DNA of 64,000 nt, taken from NCBI GenBank assembly GCA_052035235.1, contig JBPOHT010000036.1, positions 16,198 to 80,197 of the forward strand, written 5' to 3'. Positions 32,902 to 41,440 of this stretch are shown piece by piece. This stretch comes from Solimonas_A sp052035235. Lineage in GTDB: Bacteria; Pseudomonadota; Gammaproteobacteria; Nevskiales; Nevskiaceae. The notes under the pieces were generated by a model that saw only the letters and a program-made list of their open reading frames with translations, was not told the origin of the DNA and did not search any database. The position numbers and the translations under genes were made by a program. The stretch's first letter is position 1. Each line of letters starts with the position of its first letter.

Positions 32902-33537
32902 ATGCGCCTGTTCCCTGCCGTCCTTGTCCTGCCGAGCCTGATGCTCGCGGGCTGCGTCGCCACGGGTCCGTACTATCCGCAGGAGGTCGGCCGGGTCTAC
33001 GGTTACGACAGCTACTCCACCTACGATCCCTACCCTCCGACCTATTACGGTCCGGACGTCTACTACTACTCGTACCGGCCGGCCCCGGATTATTACTACC
33101 GCCCGGGCTACGGCTATTACCGCCCGCAAGCCTACGGCGTCCGTCCGAGCCGCCCCCCGGACCGCGATTACGGACACAACGATCACGGTGGCCATGACCA
33201 CGGTGGCCCGAGGCCGCCGCGCCCGGGAACGGGCCCCGACCGCCCGGATCGCCCCGACCGCCCGGATCGCCCGGATCGCCCGGATCGCCCGACGACCGGA
33301 CTCTGGGGCAGCACCCGTCCCGATCCGCCCCCGCAGGCCCAGCCGCCGTCGCGCCCGGAGCGTCCTGACCGCAAACCCGGCCTTTGGGGAGCCCAACGGC
33401 CGGATGCGGCTCCGTCACGCCCCTCCCGTCCCCCGGTGGAATCGGCGCCTCCGCCGAGGCTCGAGCGGCCTCAGGCGAACGGACCCGGGCGCTCCGAGGG
33501 CGAGCGCCGGCGCGGCTGGGGCCGTGCCGGTGGCTGA
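32902..33537 (+). CDS. Tyr/Pro/Arg-rich lipoprotein of low complexity
   Basis: A 211-residue predicted lipoprotein with lipobox LMLAGC at residues 14-18 (Cys18). The mature protein is highly biased: Tyr/Pro-rich to about residue 78, His/Gly-rich at 92-103, then D-R-P tripeptide repeats (about 113-130) and a Pro/Arg tail with two GLWG motifs. No enzymatic domain is visible. It is probably anchored to a membrane with an extended, positively charged tail; function is unknown. It is isolated between the QueD-like gene and hisI. Confidence 0.7.
   Translation: MRLFPAVLVLPSLMLAGCVATGPYYPQEVGRVYGYDSYSTYDPYPPTYYGPDVYYYSYRPAPDYYYRPGYGYYRPQAYGVRPSRPPDRDYGHNDHGGHDHGGPRPPRPGTGPDRPDRPDRPDRPDRPDRPTTGLWGSTRPDPPPQAQPPSRPERPDRKPGLWGAQRPDAAPSRPSRPPVESAPPPRLERPQANGPGRSEGERRRGWGRAGG
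33238..33293 (+). repeat. In-gene microrepeat encoding D-R-P tripeptides
   Basis: GACCGCCC and GATCGCCC 9-nt units (GAYCGCCCG) are repeated six times in tandem within the lipoprotein gene. Such arrays change length by slippage. They are in frame, so expansions would preserve the reading frame. Confidence 0.75.
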
Positions 33538-33567
33538 AGCCGGGAAGCATTTGCAGGCGCTGGCGCC

Positions 33568-33573
33568 TATAAT
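33568..33573 (+). promoter_or_regulatory. -10 box of hisI
   Basis: A perfect TATAAT lies 33 nt before the hisI ATG. The region 17 nt upstream (AAGCAT) is a poor -35 match, so only the -10 element is claimed. Confidence 0.5.
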
Positions 33574-33606
33574 GTCGCCCGCTTTTTATGGTTAACCGGA
33601 TCGAAC

Positions 33607-34086
33607 ATGTCCTTTTCCGATATCCAATTCTTCCCCCGCGTCACGATCGAACAGGTCGAGGAAGGCAATGAGCTCGCGCCGAAGTTCGACGAGCATGGCC
33701 TGATCCCCTGCGTCACCACCGCCTCCCACAACGGCGAGGTGCTGATGCTGGGCTACATGAACGCCGAGGCACTGAGGAAGACGATCCTGACCGGCGAAGC
33801 GCACTACTGGTCGCGCTCGCGCAAGGTGATCTGGCACAAGGGTGCCACCAGCGGCCTGACCCAGAAGGTAGTCTCCCTGCGCATCGACGACGATCAGGAC
33901 GCCATCTGGCTCAGCGTCAACGTCATCGGCGACGCCAGCTGCCACGTCGGCTACCGCTCCTGCTTCTATCGCTCGGTGCCCACCGGCGAGGGTCCGGACG
34001 TGCGCGTGCTGAACTACGAGGAGAAGGAAAAGACCTTCGACCCCAAGGCCGTGTACGGCGACGCGCCGAACCCGACCATCCTCTGA
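33607..34086 (+). CDS. hisI: Phosphoribosyl-AMP cyclohydrolase
   Basis: A 159-residue enzyme opening the purine ring of PR-AMP, the third step of histidine synthesis. Metal-binding residues D94-D-D96-Q-D98 and C112...C119 (SCHVGYRSCFYR) and the segment YWSRSRKVIWHKG are all present. It stands alone with its own promoter and terminator, not fused to HisE and outside a his operon. About 25-30 extra residues at the N-terminus make it longer than typical standalone HisI. Confidence 0.93.
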   Translation: MSFSDIQFFPRVTIEQVEEGNELAPKFDEHGLIPCVTTASHNGEVLMLGYMNAEALRKTILTGEAHYWSRSRKVIWHKGATSGLTQKVVSLRIDDDQDAIWLSVNVIGDASCHVGYRSCFYRSVPTGEGPDVRVLNYEEKEKTFDPKAVYGDAPNPTIL

Positions 34087-34103
34087 GCCGTCTTTCAGAG
34101 ACC

Positions 34104-34138
34104 CGAACGAGGCCCGCCATGCGGGCCTCGTTCGTTTT
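34104..34138 (+). terminator. Intrinsic terminator after hisI
   Basis: A perfect 14-bp stem CGAACGAGGCCCGC/GCGGGCCTCGTTCG with a CAT loop (34104-34134) is followed by TTTT. It begins 18 nt after the hisI stop. Confidence 0.92.
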
Positions 34139-34238
34139 GGGTACTTGGAACGACCGCTCTGGCTGCGGCTTTCCATGACACAGCCCCGGGAGTAGGCTGT
34201 GGAGCATTATTCATGGCCATCTCGGGGGAGAATGTCCC

Positions 34239-35657
34239 ATGTCGCTCAGGCCCGTCTCGCGCGCCGTTTCAGTCGTTGCCGCCTTGCTGCTCTCCATGGG
34301 TTCTCCGCTCGCGGCACCGGGGGACCCCATCGGCACGCCCTCGGAACTGGCCGCCCCGACAGTTCCGTTCGGAACCGCTGATCTGGCCCGCTTGCCCGAC
34401 GGCCGCGCGATCCACGTCTGGCTCGCTCCGACCCGGCCCGACTACCTGACGGCCTATCACCTCATGGTCCAGCGCATCGCCGCGGACGGATCGGCGCAGG
34501 GCCCTGCACTGCGTGTCGACGCCAGCCCGGCCACGGTTGGCAATGCCCGGGTCGCCGTCGATGCCGCCGGCAATTTCGTGATCGCGTGGGAGCAGTACGC
34601 GGTACTGGAGAGCGGCATCGAGCGACAGGGCCGCATCTTCCAGCGGCGCTATTCGGCCAACGGCACGCCCCTGTCGGCACCGCTGCCGGTGGACACCGCC
34701 GGGCTCGCGGACGAATACGACCAGACCAACCCGGCCATCGCGATGAACGCACTGGGCCAGTTCGTCATCACCTGGCACACCTACCGTCGCGTCCGCGATG
34801 ACCCTCCCTACTGGCAGGTCTACGAAGGGCCGATCCTGGCCCGCCGCTACGCCGCCAATGGCACGGCGCTCGCGGGTACCGAGGTGGTTGCCGAGCGCAA
34901 ATCCGGACCGTTCCGCGTATATCCGAGCGGCTTCTACGGTTTCGGGGTGGGTTTTGCCTCCGAGTACGCCTCCGACGGCCCGGCGGTGGACATGGGACCG
35001 GACGGTGGCTTCGTGGTGGCCTGGACCTCGGGTTCGGTGACCGGCGTGGTCGCCGGGCTGCCAATCCTGCGACAGCGCCTCTCGGCCGGCCTGCAATCGG
35101 TCCAGGCCCAGCGCTTCGACTCGGCGGGCAACAAGCTCGGCAAGCCCTCCCAGGCCATATCGCTGGTCAGCTGGGAGGCTGTGTTCGACGGCCCCACCGT
35201 GGCGCTGACCCCGGACGGCGGCTATGCGCTCGCCTGGATCCAGTACCAGCCCCTGCGCCTCGAGGCGAGCCGCCGCGGCACCTTCATGCGGCGCTACGAC
35301 GCCTCCGGCAAGGCGCTGGGCCTGGCACCGGTCGAGGTGTTCCGCGACAAGCCCACGTACTCAGGTCCGCAATCGCCACTCATCGAGGCGGATGCCAACG
35401 GCAACATCATCATCGCGGTGCGGCCACTGGGAGAGCCGGGCCAGTTCCGCAGTATCGCGTCCCGCGTCTTTGGCCCGGACAGCCGGGCGCTGGGGCCCAT
35501 GACGCTGGCCGGACAACTGCCGAACACCACTAGCGCAGGACTTCCACGCATTTCCCTGCATGCGAATGGCGACTACCAGCTCTCCTGGGCGGCAGGCATC
35601 TGGACGGGCTCCTCGAACCGGGGAGCCCTGCTGACCCAGCGCATCGACGGCCCCTGA
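34239..35657 (+). CDS. Exported protein with beta-propeller-like repeats
   Basis: A 472-residue protein with a Sec signal peptide (cleavage near residue 26). At least five repeats of a G-x-F/Y-x-[IVL]-x-W motif occur at about residues 111 (GNFVIAW), 173 (GQFVITW), 256 (GGFVVAW), 327 (GGYALAW) and 451 (GDYQLSW), each followed by segments ending in QR-F/Y or RRY. This pattern fits blades of a beta-propeller or similar repeat fold. No catalytic motif is recognised. It converges with comEC, leaving one base between stops. Function is unknown. Confidence 0.7.
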   Translation: MSLRPVSRAVSVVAALLLSMGSPLAAPGDPIGTPSELAAPTVPFGTADLARLPDGRAIHVWLAPTRPDYLTAYHLMVQRIAADGSAQGPALRVDASPATVGNARVAVDAAGNFVIAWEQYAVLESGIERQGRIFQRRYSANGTPLSAPLPVDTAGLADEYDQTNPAIAMNALGQFVITWHTYRRVRDDPPYWQVYEGPILARRYAANGTALAGTEVVAERKSGPFRVYPSGFYGFGVGFASEYASDGPAVDMGPDGGFVVAWTSGSVTGVVAGLPILRQRLSAGLQSVQAQRFDSAGNKLGKPSQAISLVSWEAVFDGPTVALTPDGGYALAWIQYQPLRLEASRRGTFMRRYDASGKALGLAPVEVFRDKPTYSGPQSPLIEADANGNIIIAVRPLGEPGQFRSIASRVFGPDSRALGPMTLAGQLPNTTSAGLPRISLHANGDYQLSWAAGIWTGSSNRGALLTQRIDGP

Positions 35658-35658
35658 T

Positions 35659-37944
35659 TTAGGGCTCCGGCGGCGCGTTCCACCAAGCTGCCGCACGCCG
35701 CCGCCAGCCCTCGACCATGGGGGCAGCGGCGGGAGTCGGCAGCGACACCGATAGCGCACCCTCCACGCCGGTGACGTACTGCCGCGCACCAAGGGCCTCG
35801 TAACGCGTCACCACCTCCGGCCGCGGATGGCCGAAATGGCTGCGCCAGCCAGCGGCGTGGATCACCACGCGAGGCTGCACGGCGGCAACGAACTCCGGAG
35901 CCGAGGAACTGCGGCTGCCGTGGTGCGGCGACACCAACAGATCAGCCCGCAGCCGTTCCGGATAGCGCTCCACCAGCCGTCGTTCCGCCGCGCGGTCGAT
36001 GTCGCCGGTGAGCAAGGCCACCTGCCCTCCCGACTCGATTCGCAGCACGCAGGAGCGATGGTTGTCGTCGCCTTCGCCCGAGGCGGGTGGATGCAGGCTC
36101 TCGAAGTCCACCCCATCCCAGTGCCAGCGCAGGCCTTCGACGCAGGGCGGATGACCGGGGGTGCCGAACTGCTCGGTGATGCGCAGGCGTGCCTGCACCG
36201 CCGGAATACCGCCAGCATGGTCGTTGTCGCCATGCGACAGCAGCAGGCGATCGAGCCGGCCGACGCCGCGACTGAGCAGATACGGCACCACCACCGAATC
36301 GCCAGCGTCGAAGCCCTCCTCGAAGGCCGGCCCGGCGTCGTACAGCAGGGCATGGTTCGCGGTACGCACCACCACCGCCAGGCCCTGGCCGACATCCAGC
36401 GCCGCCAGCTCGAGGCCCCCATCGGGCGCTTGCCGCTGCGCAAAGGCCAGCGGCAGGAAGCACAGCAGCCCCAGCGGCCGCAGCGGCAGGCCGCGCGGCG
36501 CGAACAGCAGCACCGCACCGAGCAGGGCCAGCAGCAGCGCCGGCCAGGCCGGGCTCCAGGCAATCCAGGCCTGAGGCCAGTGCGCGGCCTGCTCCAGGCC
36601 CAGGCGCAGCCAGCCCAGGGCGTCGGCGCTCCAGCCCAGCAGCGGCACGCCCGCCGCCGGCCACAGCGCCGCCAGCAGCATGGCGGCGAGCAGCAGCGGG
36701 GTCATCAGCGCGAAGGCCGGTACCGCCAGCAGGTTCACCAGCGGTGCCGGCCAGGACAGGCCATGGAAGAAGTACAGCGTCAGCGGCGTCAGCACGACGC
36801 TGAGCATCAGTTGCAGCAGCACGGCGGCAAGCAGCCAGTGCGGCGTCGCCAACCGCCCGCTGCCGACGTAGAAGATCGCCGCCACCGCGCCGAAGGACAG
36901 CCACAGACCTGGGCTGGTGATCGCCAAGGGGTCGAACAGCAGGATCAGCAGCCAGGCCAGTGCCAGCACCCGCGTCGGCTGCCCCAGGCGGTTGGCAAAG
37001 CCCGCGGCGATCACCAGCAGGGCCATCAGCGCCGCGCGGGCCACCGGCGCCTCGAAGCCCGCGATCACCGCATAGCCCGCCGCGAACAGGCCTGACATCA
37101 GCCACCCGGCCTTCTGCGCCGGCATCCGCAACAGCAGCGGCGGCCATAGCGTCCACAGCCAGCGGCCCAGGAAGAAACCCACCACGGCCATGATGCCGAT
37201 GTTGAAACCCGAGATCGCCACCAGATGGCTGGTGCCGGTGCGCCGGAAGACCTCCCAGTCGGCATCGCGCAGGCCGGATTGCTCGCCCAGGGTCAGCGCC
37301 GCCACCATCGGCGCTGCCGGGTGCCCCGGCAGCCAGCCGTCGATCGCCTCCAGCAGTTGCTGGCGCAACGCCAACAGGCCCTGGCCCTCGCCACAGCGGG
37401 CCGCCGCGCGCACGGTGGCGGTGCCGCCGATGCCTTCCCGCAGCAGCCAGGCTTCGTAGTCGAAGCCGCCCGGATTCAGCGAGCCATGCGGGCTGCGCAG
37501 CTTCAGTTCCAGTCGCCAGCATTCGCCGGCACGCACGGTTTCCGTGGTGCGGTACCAGCTGACGCGCAGGTGCCTCGGCAGGCCATCGCCGGGTTCGGGA
37601 TCGAAACGGAAGCGCCAGATGTTCTGCTGCGGCGATCGCGGATCGCGCTGCTGTTCCGGTAGCGAGGACACCTGCCCTTGCAGCGTCAGCACCTCCCCGT
37701 GCCGCTGCACGGGCCAGCGCTGCTCCAGCGCCCGCTGCGCCTGCCACAGCGTGATGCCCAGGCCCAGCGCGAGGAACAGGAAATGCCAGCGGAAGCGCCA
37801 GCGCGGCAATGCCGCGACCAGCGGCAACGCCAGCCAGGGCCAGGACGGCAGCTCGCGCCAGGCGTGCACGAGCAGCACGCCCAGCGTGAAGCAGAGGATC
37901 AGGACGCGGAGGTCGGCACCAGCCGGCCGCTGTCCAGGGTCCAT
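35659..37944 (-). CDS. comEC: DNA internalization protein ComEC/Rec2
   Basis: A 761-residue inner-membrane channel protein for DNA uptake in natural competence. It has an N-terminal DUF4131-type region (to about 200), the multi-pass Competence domain (SHLVAISGFNIGIMA at about 235) and a C-terminal metallo-beta-lactamase-like domain with LSHGDNDHAGG (HxDxDH) and SPHHGSRSS. All parts are complete. The predicted start overlaps the lolD 3' end by 46 nt. No other competence genes are in the window. Confidence 0.94.
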   Translation of the reverse strand: MDPGQRPAGADLRVLILCFTLGVLLVHAWRELPSWPWLALPLVAALPRWRFRWHFLFLALGLGITLWQAQRALEQRWPVQRHGEVLTLQGQVSSLPEQQRDPRSPQQNIWRFRFDPEPGDGLPRHLRVSWYRTTETVRAGECWRLELKLRSPHGSLNPGGFDYEAWLLREGIGGTATVRAAARCGEGQGLLALRQQLLEAIDGWLPGHPAAPMVAALTLGEQSGLRDADWEVFRRTGTSHLVAISGFNIGIMAVVGFFLGRWLWTLWPPLLLRMPAQKAGWLMSGLFAAGYAVIAGFEAPVARAALMALLVIAAGFANRLGQPTRVLALAWLLILLFDPLAITSPGLWLSFGAVAAIFYVGSGRLATPHWLLAAVLLQLMLSVVLTPLTLYFFHGLSWPAPLVNLLAVPAFALMTPLLLAAMLLAALWPAAGVPLLGWSADALGWLRLGLEQAAHWPQAWIAWSPAWPALLLALLGAVLLFAPRGLPLRPLGLLCFLPLAFAQRQAPDGGLELAALDVGQGLAVVVRTANHALLYDAGPAFEEGFDAGDSVVVPYLLSRGVGRLDRLLLSHGDNDHAGGIPAVQARLRITEQFGTPGHPPCVEGLRWHWDGVDFESLHPPASGEGDDNHRSCVLRIESGGQVALLTGDIDRAAERRLVERYPERLRADLLVSPHHGSRSSSAPEFVAAVQPRVVIHAAGWRSHFGHPRPEVVTRYEALGARQYVTGVEGALSVSLPTPAAAPMVEGWRRRAAAWWNAPPEP

Positions 37945-38582
37945 ATGCGGTCCATGCGTGCGGCCAGGCGCAGGTCGTGGGTGACGACGACCAGGCTCGT
38001 ACCGAGCTCCTGGTTCAGTTCCAGCATCAACTCGAAGACGCGTTCGGCGGTCTTGGTGTCGAGGTTACCGGTGGGCTCGTCGGCCAGCACGCAGGCCGGC
38101 CGCGTGACCAGCGCGCGCGCCACCGCGGCACGCTGGCGCTCGCCGCCGGAGAGCTCGCCCGGCTTATGCTGCAGGCGATCGCCCAGGCCCACGCGCTTGA
38201 GCAGGTCGCCGGCCTGGTCGTAGGCCTCCCGCTCGTTGGTGCGGCGGATCAGCAGCGGCATCGCCACGTTCTCCAGCGCCGAGAACTCCGGCAGCAGGTG
38301 ATGGAACTGGTAGACGAAGCCCAGCGACTGGTTGCGCAGGCGCCCGCGTGCGGCGTCAGTCAGCGCCGACATGCGCTCGCCAGCGACCCAGACTTCGCCG
38401 GTGCTGGGCTCGTCCAGCCCACCCAGGCAGTGCAGCAGGGTGGATTTGCCGGAGCCGCTGGCACCGACGATGGCGACGCGCTCGCCTCGGGCGACTTCGA
38501 AGTCGATCTGGCTCCACACGTCCAGCCGCAGTCGTCCGTCGTCGAAGGTCTTGGAGAGATTGGTTGCTTTGAGGATCGTCAT
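37899..38582 (-). CDS. lolD: Lipoprotein-releasing ABC transporter ATPase
   Basis: A 227-residue ATPase of the LolCDE complex, which extracts outer-membrane lipoproteins from the inner membrane for LolA. Walker A GASGSGKST, signature LSGGERQRAAVARAL, Walker B CVLADEPTGNLD and the H-loop THD are intact. It starts 4 nt after the lolC stop and is followed by comEC. Confidence 0.95.
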   Translation of the reverse strand: MTILKATNLSKTFDDGRLRLDVWSQIDFEVARGERVAIVGASGSGKSTLLHCLGGLDEPSTGEVWVAGERMSALTDAARGRLRNQSLGFVYQFHHLLPEFSALENVAMPLLIRRTNEREAYDQAGDLLKRVGLGDRLQHKPGELSGGERQRAAVARALVTRPACVLADEPTGNLDTKTAERVFELMLELNQELGTSLVVVTHDLRLAARMDRIWTLDSGRLVPTSAS

Positions 38583-38586
38583 GGCC

Positions 38587-39834
38587 CTACTCGTAACGGA
38601 GGGCTTCGGCCGGCTGCACGCGCGACGCGCGCCAGGCCGGGTAGATCGTGGACAGCAGGCCGAGCGTCAGCGACAGGATGCTGATCTTGGTGACGTCGCT
38701 CCATTTGAGCTCGGACGGCAGGTCGCTGATGTAGTAGACGTCCGGCGCCAGCACCGGGCCGCCCATCAGCATTTCCAGCAGCGGCACGATCCGCTCCACG
38801 TTCAGGGCCAGGGCGATGCCACCGACCACGCCCAGCAGCGTGCCGACCACGCCGATGATCGAGCCCTGCACCATGAAGATGGCCATGATCGAACGCGGGC
38901 TGGCGCCCAGGGTGCGCAGGATGGCGATGTCGGCCTGCTTGTCCTGCACCACCATCACCAGCGTCGAGACGATGTTGAAGGCCGCCACGCCGACGATCAG
39001 CGACAGGATGATGAACATCACCATCTTTTCGGTCTTCACCGCGCGGAAGAAGTTGGCGTGGCTGCGCGTCCAGTCGGACACGAAGTAGATGCCCGCCATG
39101 TCCTGCGCCAGCTCGTGCGCCACGCGCGGCGCCTCGAACAGGTCGTGCAGCTTCAGGCGCACGCCGGTGACGTTGTCGCCCATGCGCAGCAGGGTCTGCG
39201 CGTCCTGCAGGTTGATCAGCACCATGCCACGGTCGTACTCGTACATGCCGACCTTGAACACGCCGGCCACGGTGAAGCGGCGGAAGCGCGGCAGCACGCC
39301 GGCCGGCGTGACGCTGGCCTGCGGGATCATCAGGTCCACCTTGTCGCCGGGGCCGACACCCATGGCCTGGGCGATCTCGTAGCCCAGCACGATCTTGTAT
39401 TCGCCGGGCTTCAGGTCCGTGAGCTGGCCGGCCTTCATGTGCTGGGCCACCTCGTTGACGCGGGATTCGCGCTCCGGGTCAATGCCGCGCAGCAGGGTGC
39501 CGGACAGCTCGCTGCCGACCCGGATCATGCCCTCGCCCTCGATGTAGGGCGCCACGGCGACGATTTCCTTGTGGGTCTCGGCCTTCTTCGCGGCGTCCTG
39601 CCAGCCCGACAGGCCACCCTCGAACGCCGAGATGGTGGCGTGGGAGGCCATGCCGAGGATGCGGGTCCGCAGCTCGCGCTCGAAGCCGTTCATCACCGAC
39701 AGCACCGTGATCAGCGCCATGGCGCCCACGGCGATGCCGGCCATGGAGGCGGCGGAAATGAAGGAAATGAAATGGTTACGCCGCTTGGCCCGCGTGTAGC
39801 GCAGCCCCGCGTAAAGTTCGAATGGATTTCGCAT
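38587..39834 (-). CDS. lolC: Lipoprotein-releasing system permease LolC/E type
   Basis: A 415-residue permease with four transmembrane helices and a large periplasmic domain between the first two. NHFISFISAASMAGIAVGAMALI is the LolC/E N-terminal signature, and the FtsX-like C-terminal domain contains IAILRTLGASPRSIM. The start ATG at 39834 gives the usual N-terminus (MRNPFELYAGLRY). Only one LolC/E gene is adjacent to lolD, so either a LolDF-type homodimer is used or lolE is elsewhere. It is the first gene of lolC-lolD-comEC. Confidence 0.93.
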   Translation of the reverse strand: MRNPFELYAGLRYTRAKRRNHFISFISAASMAGIAVGAMALITVLSVMNGFERELRTRILGMASHATISAFEGGLSGWQDAAKKAETHKEIVAVAPYIEGEGMIRVGSELSGTLLRGIDPERESRVNEVAQHMKAGQLTDLKPGEYKIVLGYEIAQAMGVGPGDKVDLMIPQASVTPAGVLPRFRRFTVAGVFKVGMYEYDRGMVLINLQDAQTLLRMGDNVTGVRLKLHDLFEAPRVAHELAQDMAGIYFVSDWTRSHANFFRAVKTEKMVMFIILSLIVGVAAFNIVSTLVMVVQDKQADIAILRTLGASPRSIMAIFMVQGSIIGVVGTLLGVVGGIALALNVERIVPLLEMLMGGPVLAPDVYYISDLPSELKWSDVTKISILSLTLGLLSTIYPAWRASRVQPAEALRYE

Positions 39835-39946
39835 TTCTGGGTCTTCTGGCCCGGGTATTACAGCATGGACGCCGCGTGCTTGGCTCTGGGCAGACCGCGC
39901 CGGAGCCTGCGCGTTCCCTGGAATGCGCTCCCGCACCCGACATCTG

Positions 39947-39974
39947 TTGCCGCCCTCCCGCGGGGTGCTATAGT
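39947..39974 (+). promoter_or_regulatory. Sigma-70-like promoter for the small exported protein gene
   Basis: TTGCCG (39947-39952) and TATAGT (39969-39974) are separated by 16 nt, giving a start near 39981 and a leader of about 23 nt before the ATG at 40004. Confidence 0.55.
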
Positions 39975-40003
39975 GCGGCAAAACTGATCGGGGTCAGTGA
40001 GTT

Positions 40004-40339
40004 ATGCGCACTACTTTGCTTGCTTTCGCAGTTGCGCTCGGCGCCCTCGCCGGCGCCGCCCAGGCCGATGTGCTGGCTCTGCCGGAGGGCGCTTCGTCCG
40101 CCCCGGTCAGCGTGCCCGCCCGCGGCAGTTCCATGGCCACCGTCAGCCAGCAGTTCGGAGAGCCGTCGACCAAGCACCCGGCCAAGGGTGGCGGTTCGGT
40201 CAAGCATCCGCCGATCACGCGCTGGGACTACCCGACGTTCTCGGTGTTCTTCGAACGCAGCTCAGTGATCGACGTGGTGGTCAAGGGCGTGCCGATGCCG
40301 ATCCAGAACAAGGATGAATTGCAACCCGCGAGCCCCTAG
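40004..40339 (+). CDS. Small periplasmic protein of unknown function
   Basis: A 111-residue protein with a signal peptide (MRTTLLAFAVALGALAGAAQA|D). The mature part has VPARGSSMATVSQQFGEPSTK and PPITRWDYPTFSVFFERSSVIDVV, a pattern I recall from short exported proteins of Pseudomonas and relatives that resemble outer-membrane assembly lipoprotein A (SmpA/BamE) repeats. No active site is visible. It has its own promoter and terminator. Confidence 0.75.
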   Translation: MRTTLLAFAVALGALAGAAQADVLALPEGASSAPVSVPARGSSMATVSQQFGEPSTKHPAKGGGSVKHPPITRWDYPTFSVFFERSSVIDVVVKGVPMPIQNKDELQPASP

Positions 40340-40364
40340 AATCGCGGGCCGCTGAACCGTATCC

Positions 40365-40388
40365 AAAGGGGCGCGCAAGCGCCCCTTT
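40365..40388 (+). terminator. Intrinsic terminator after the small exported protein gene
   Basis: GGGGCGC/GCGCCCC with a GCAA tetraloop (40368-40385) is flanked by AAA and TTT. It lies just ahead of aguA. Confidence 0.75.
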
Positions 40389-40407
40389 CTCGTTTGTGGA
40401 GAGACCG

Positions 40408-41430
40408 ATGTCCGTGATCCTGCCCTCCGAGTGGGCCCCGCAATCCGCCATCCAGCTGACCTGGCCGCGTCCGGACGGTGATTTTGCCGAGCGTTTCGAC
40501 GCGGTGGAGGACAACTTCCTGCGCCTGGCCGCCGCCATTACCCGCTTCCAGGACCTGATCGTGGCCTGCGGCGAAGACGTGGAGGGCCTGCGCGCCCGCC
40601 TCGTCGCCGCCGGCTGCCCGGCGGCCCGCCTGAAGCTGTACGCGGTGCCGGCCGATGACGTCTGGGCCCGCGACCACGGCCCCATCACCGTGTTCCGCAA
40701 CGGCAAGCCGATCCACCTGGACTTCGTCTTCAACGGCTGGGGCAACAAGTTCGATGCCTCGCAAGACAACGAGGTCACGCAAGGGCTGGCCGGGCAAGGT
40801 GCCTGGAACACCCTGGTGGAATCGATCGCCTTCGTGCTGGAGGGCGGCGGCATCGAGAGCGACGGCCAGGGCACGCTGCTGACCACCGAGCGCTGCCTGC
40901 TGGCGCCCACGCGCAATCCGCAGTTCGACAAGGCCCACATCGAGGCCAAGCTCAAGGCCTGGTTCGGCCTGGAACGCGTGCTGTGGCTGAAGCATGGCGA
41001 CCTGCTGGGCGACGACACCGACGGCCACATCGACACCGTCGCCCGCTTCTGCGATGCCTCCACCATCGCCTACCAGGCCTGCGACGATGCCAAGGACGCG
41101 CACTACGAAGACCTGAAGGCCATGGAAGCAGAGCTGCAGGCGCTGCGCCAGGCCAACGGCGAGCCCTACAAGCTGGTGCCGTTGCCGCTGCCGACCGCGA
41201 TCTTCGATGAGACCGGCAAGCGCCTGCCGGCCGGCTACCCGAACTTCCTGATCATGAACGGTGCCGTACTGGTGCCGACCTACGGCGTGGAGACCGACGC
41301 CGAGGCCCTGCGCCGCCTGGTGCCCTGCTTCCCGGGGCGCGAGGTGATCGGCGTGGACTGCCGCACCCTGATCCACCAGTACGGCAGCCTGCATTGCGTG
41401 ACGATGCAGATTCCGTCCGCCGCGGCCTGA
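40408..41430 (+). CDS. aguA: Agmatine deiminase
   Basis: A 340-residue enzyme converting agmatine to N-carbamoylputrescine. The guanidino-modifying catalytic set is present: W86-x-R-D89-H-GP, LEGGGIESDGQGT, GHIDT and C330 near the C-terminus (GSLHCVTMQ). ATG 40408 is preferred (MSVILPSEW) with GGAGAG 5 nt upstream; a GTG four codons earlier is in frame. It is followed after 10 nt by aguB, the next step of the same pathway. Confidence 0.96.
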   Translation: MSVILPSEWAPQSAIQLTWPRPDGDFAERFDAVEDNFLRLAAAITRFQDLIVACGEDVEGLRARLVAAGCPAARLKLYAVPADDVWARDHGPITVFRNGKPIHLDFVFNGWGNKFDASQDNEVTQGLAGQGAWNTLVESIAFVLEGGGIESDGQGTLLTTERCLLAPTRNPQFDKAHIEAKLKAWFGLERVLWLKHGDLLGDDTDGHIDTVARFCDASTIAYQACDDAKDAHYEDLKAMEAELQALRQANGEPYKLVPLPLPTAIFDETGKRLPAGYPNFLIMNGAVLVPTYGVETDAEALRRLVPCFPGREVIGVDCRTLIHQYGSLHCVTMQIPSAAA

Positions 41431-41440
41431 CCCGGAGCGC

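Noticed and set aside
33238..33293. Possible CRISPR-like array
   Set aside because: The 9-nt units are adjacent with no spacers and translate as D-R-P inside a lipoprotein gene.
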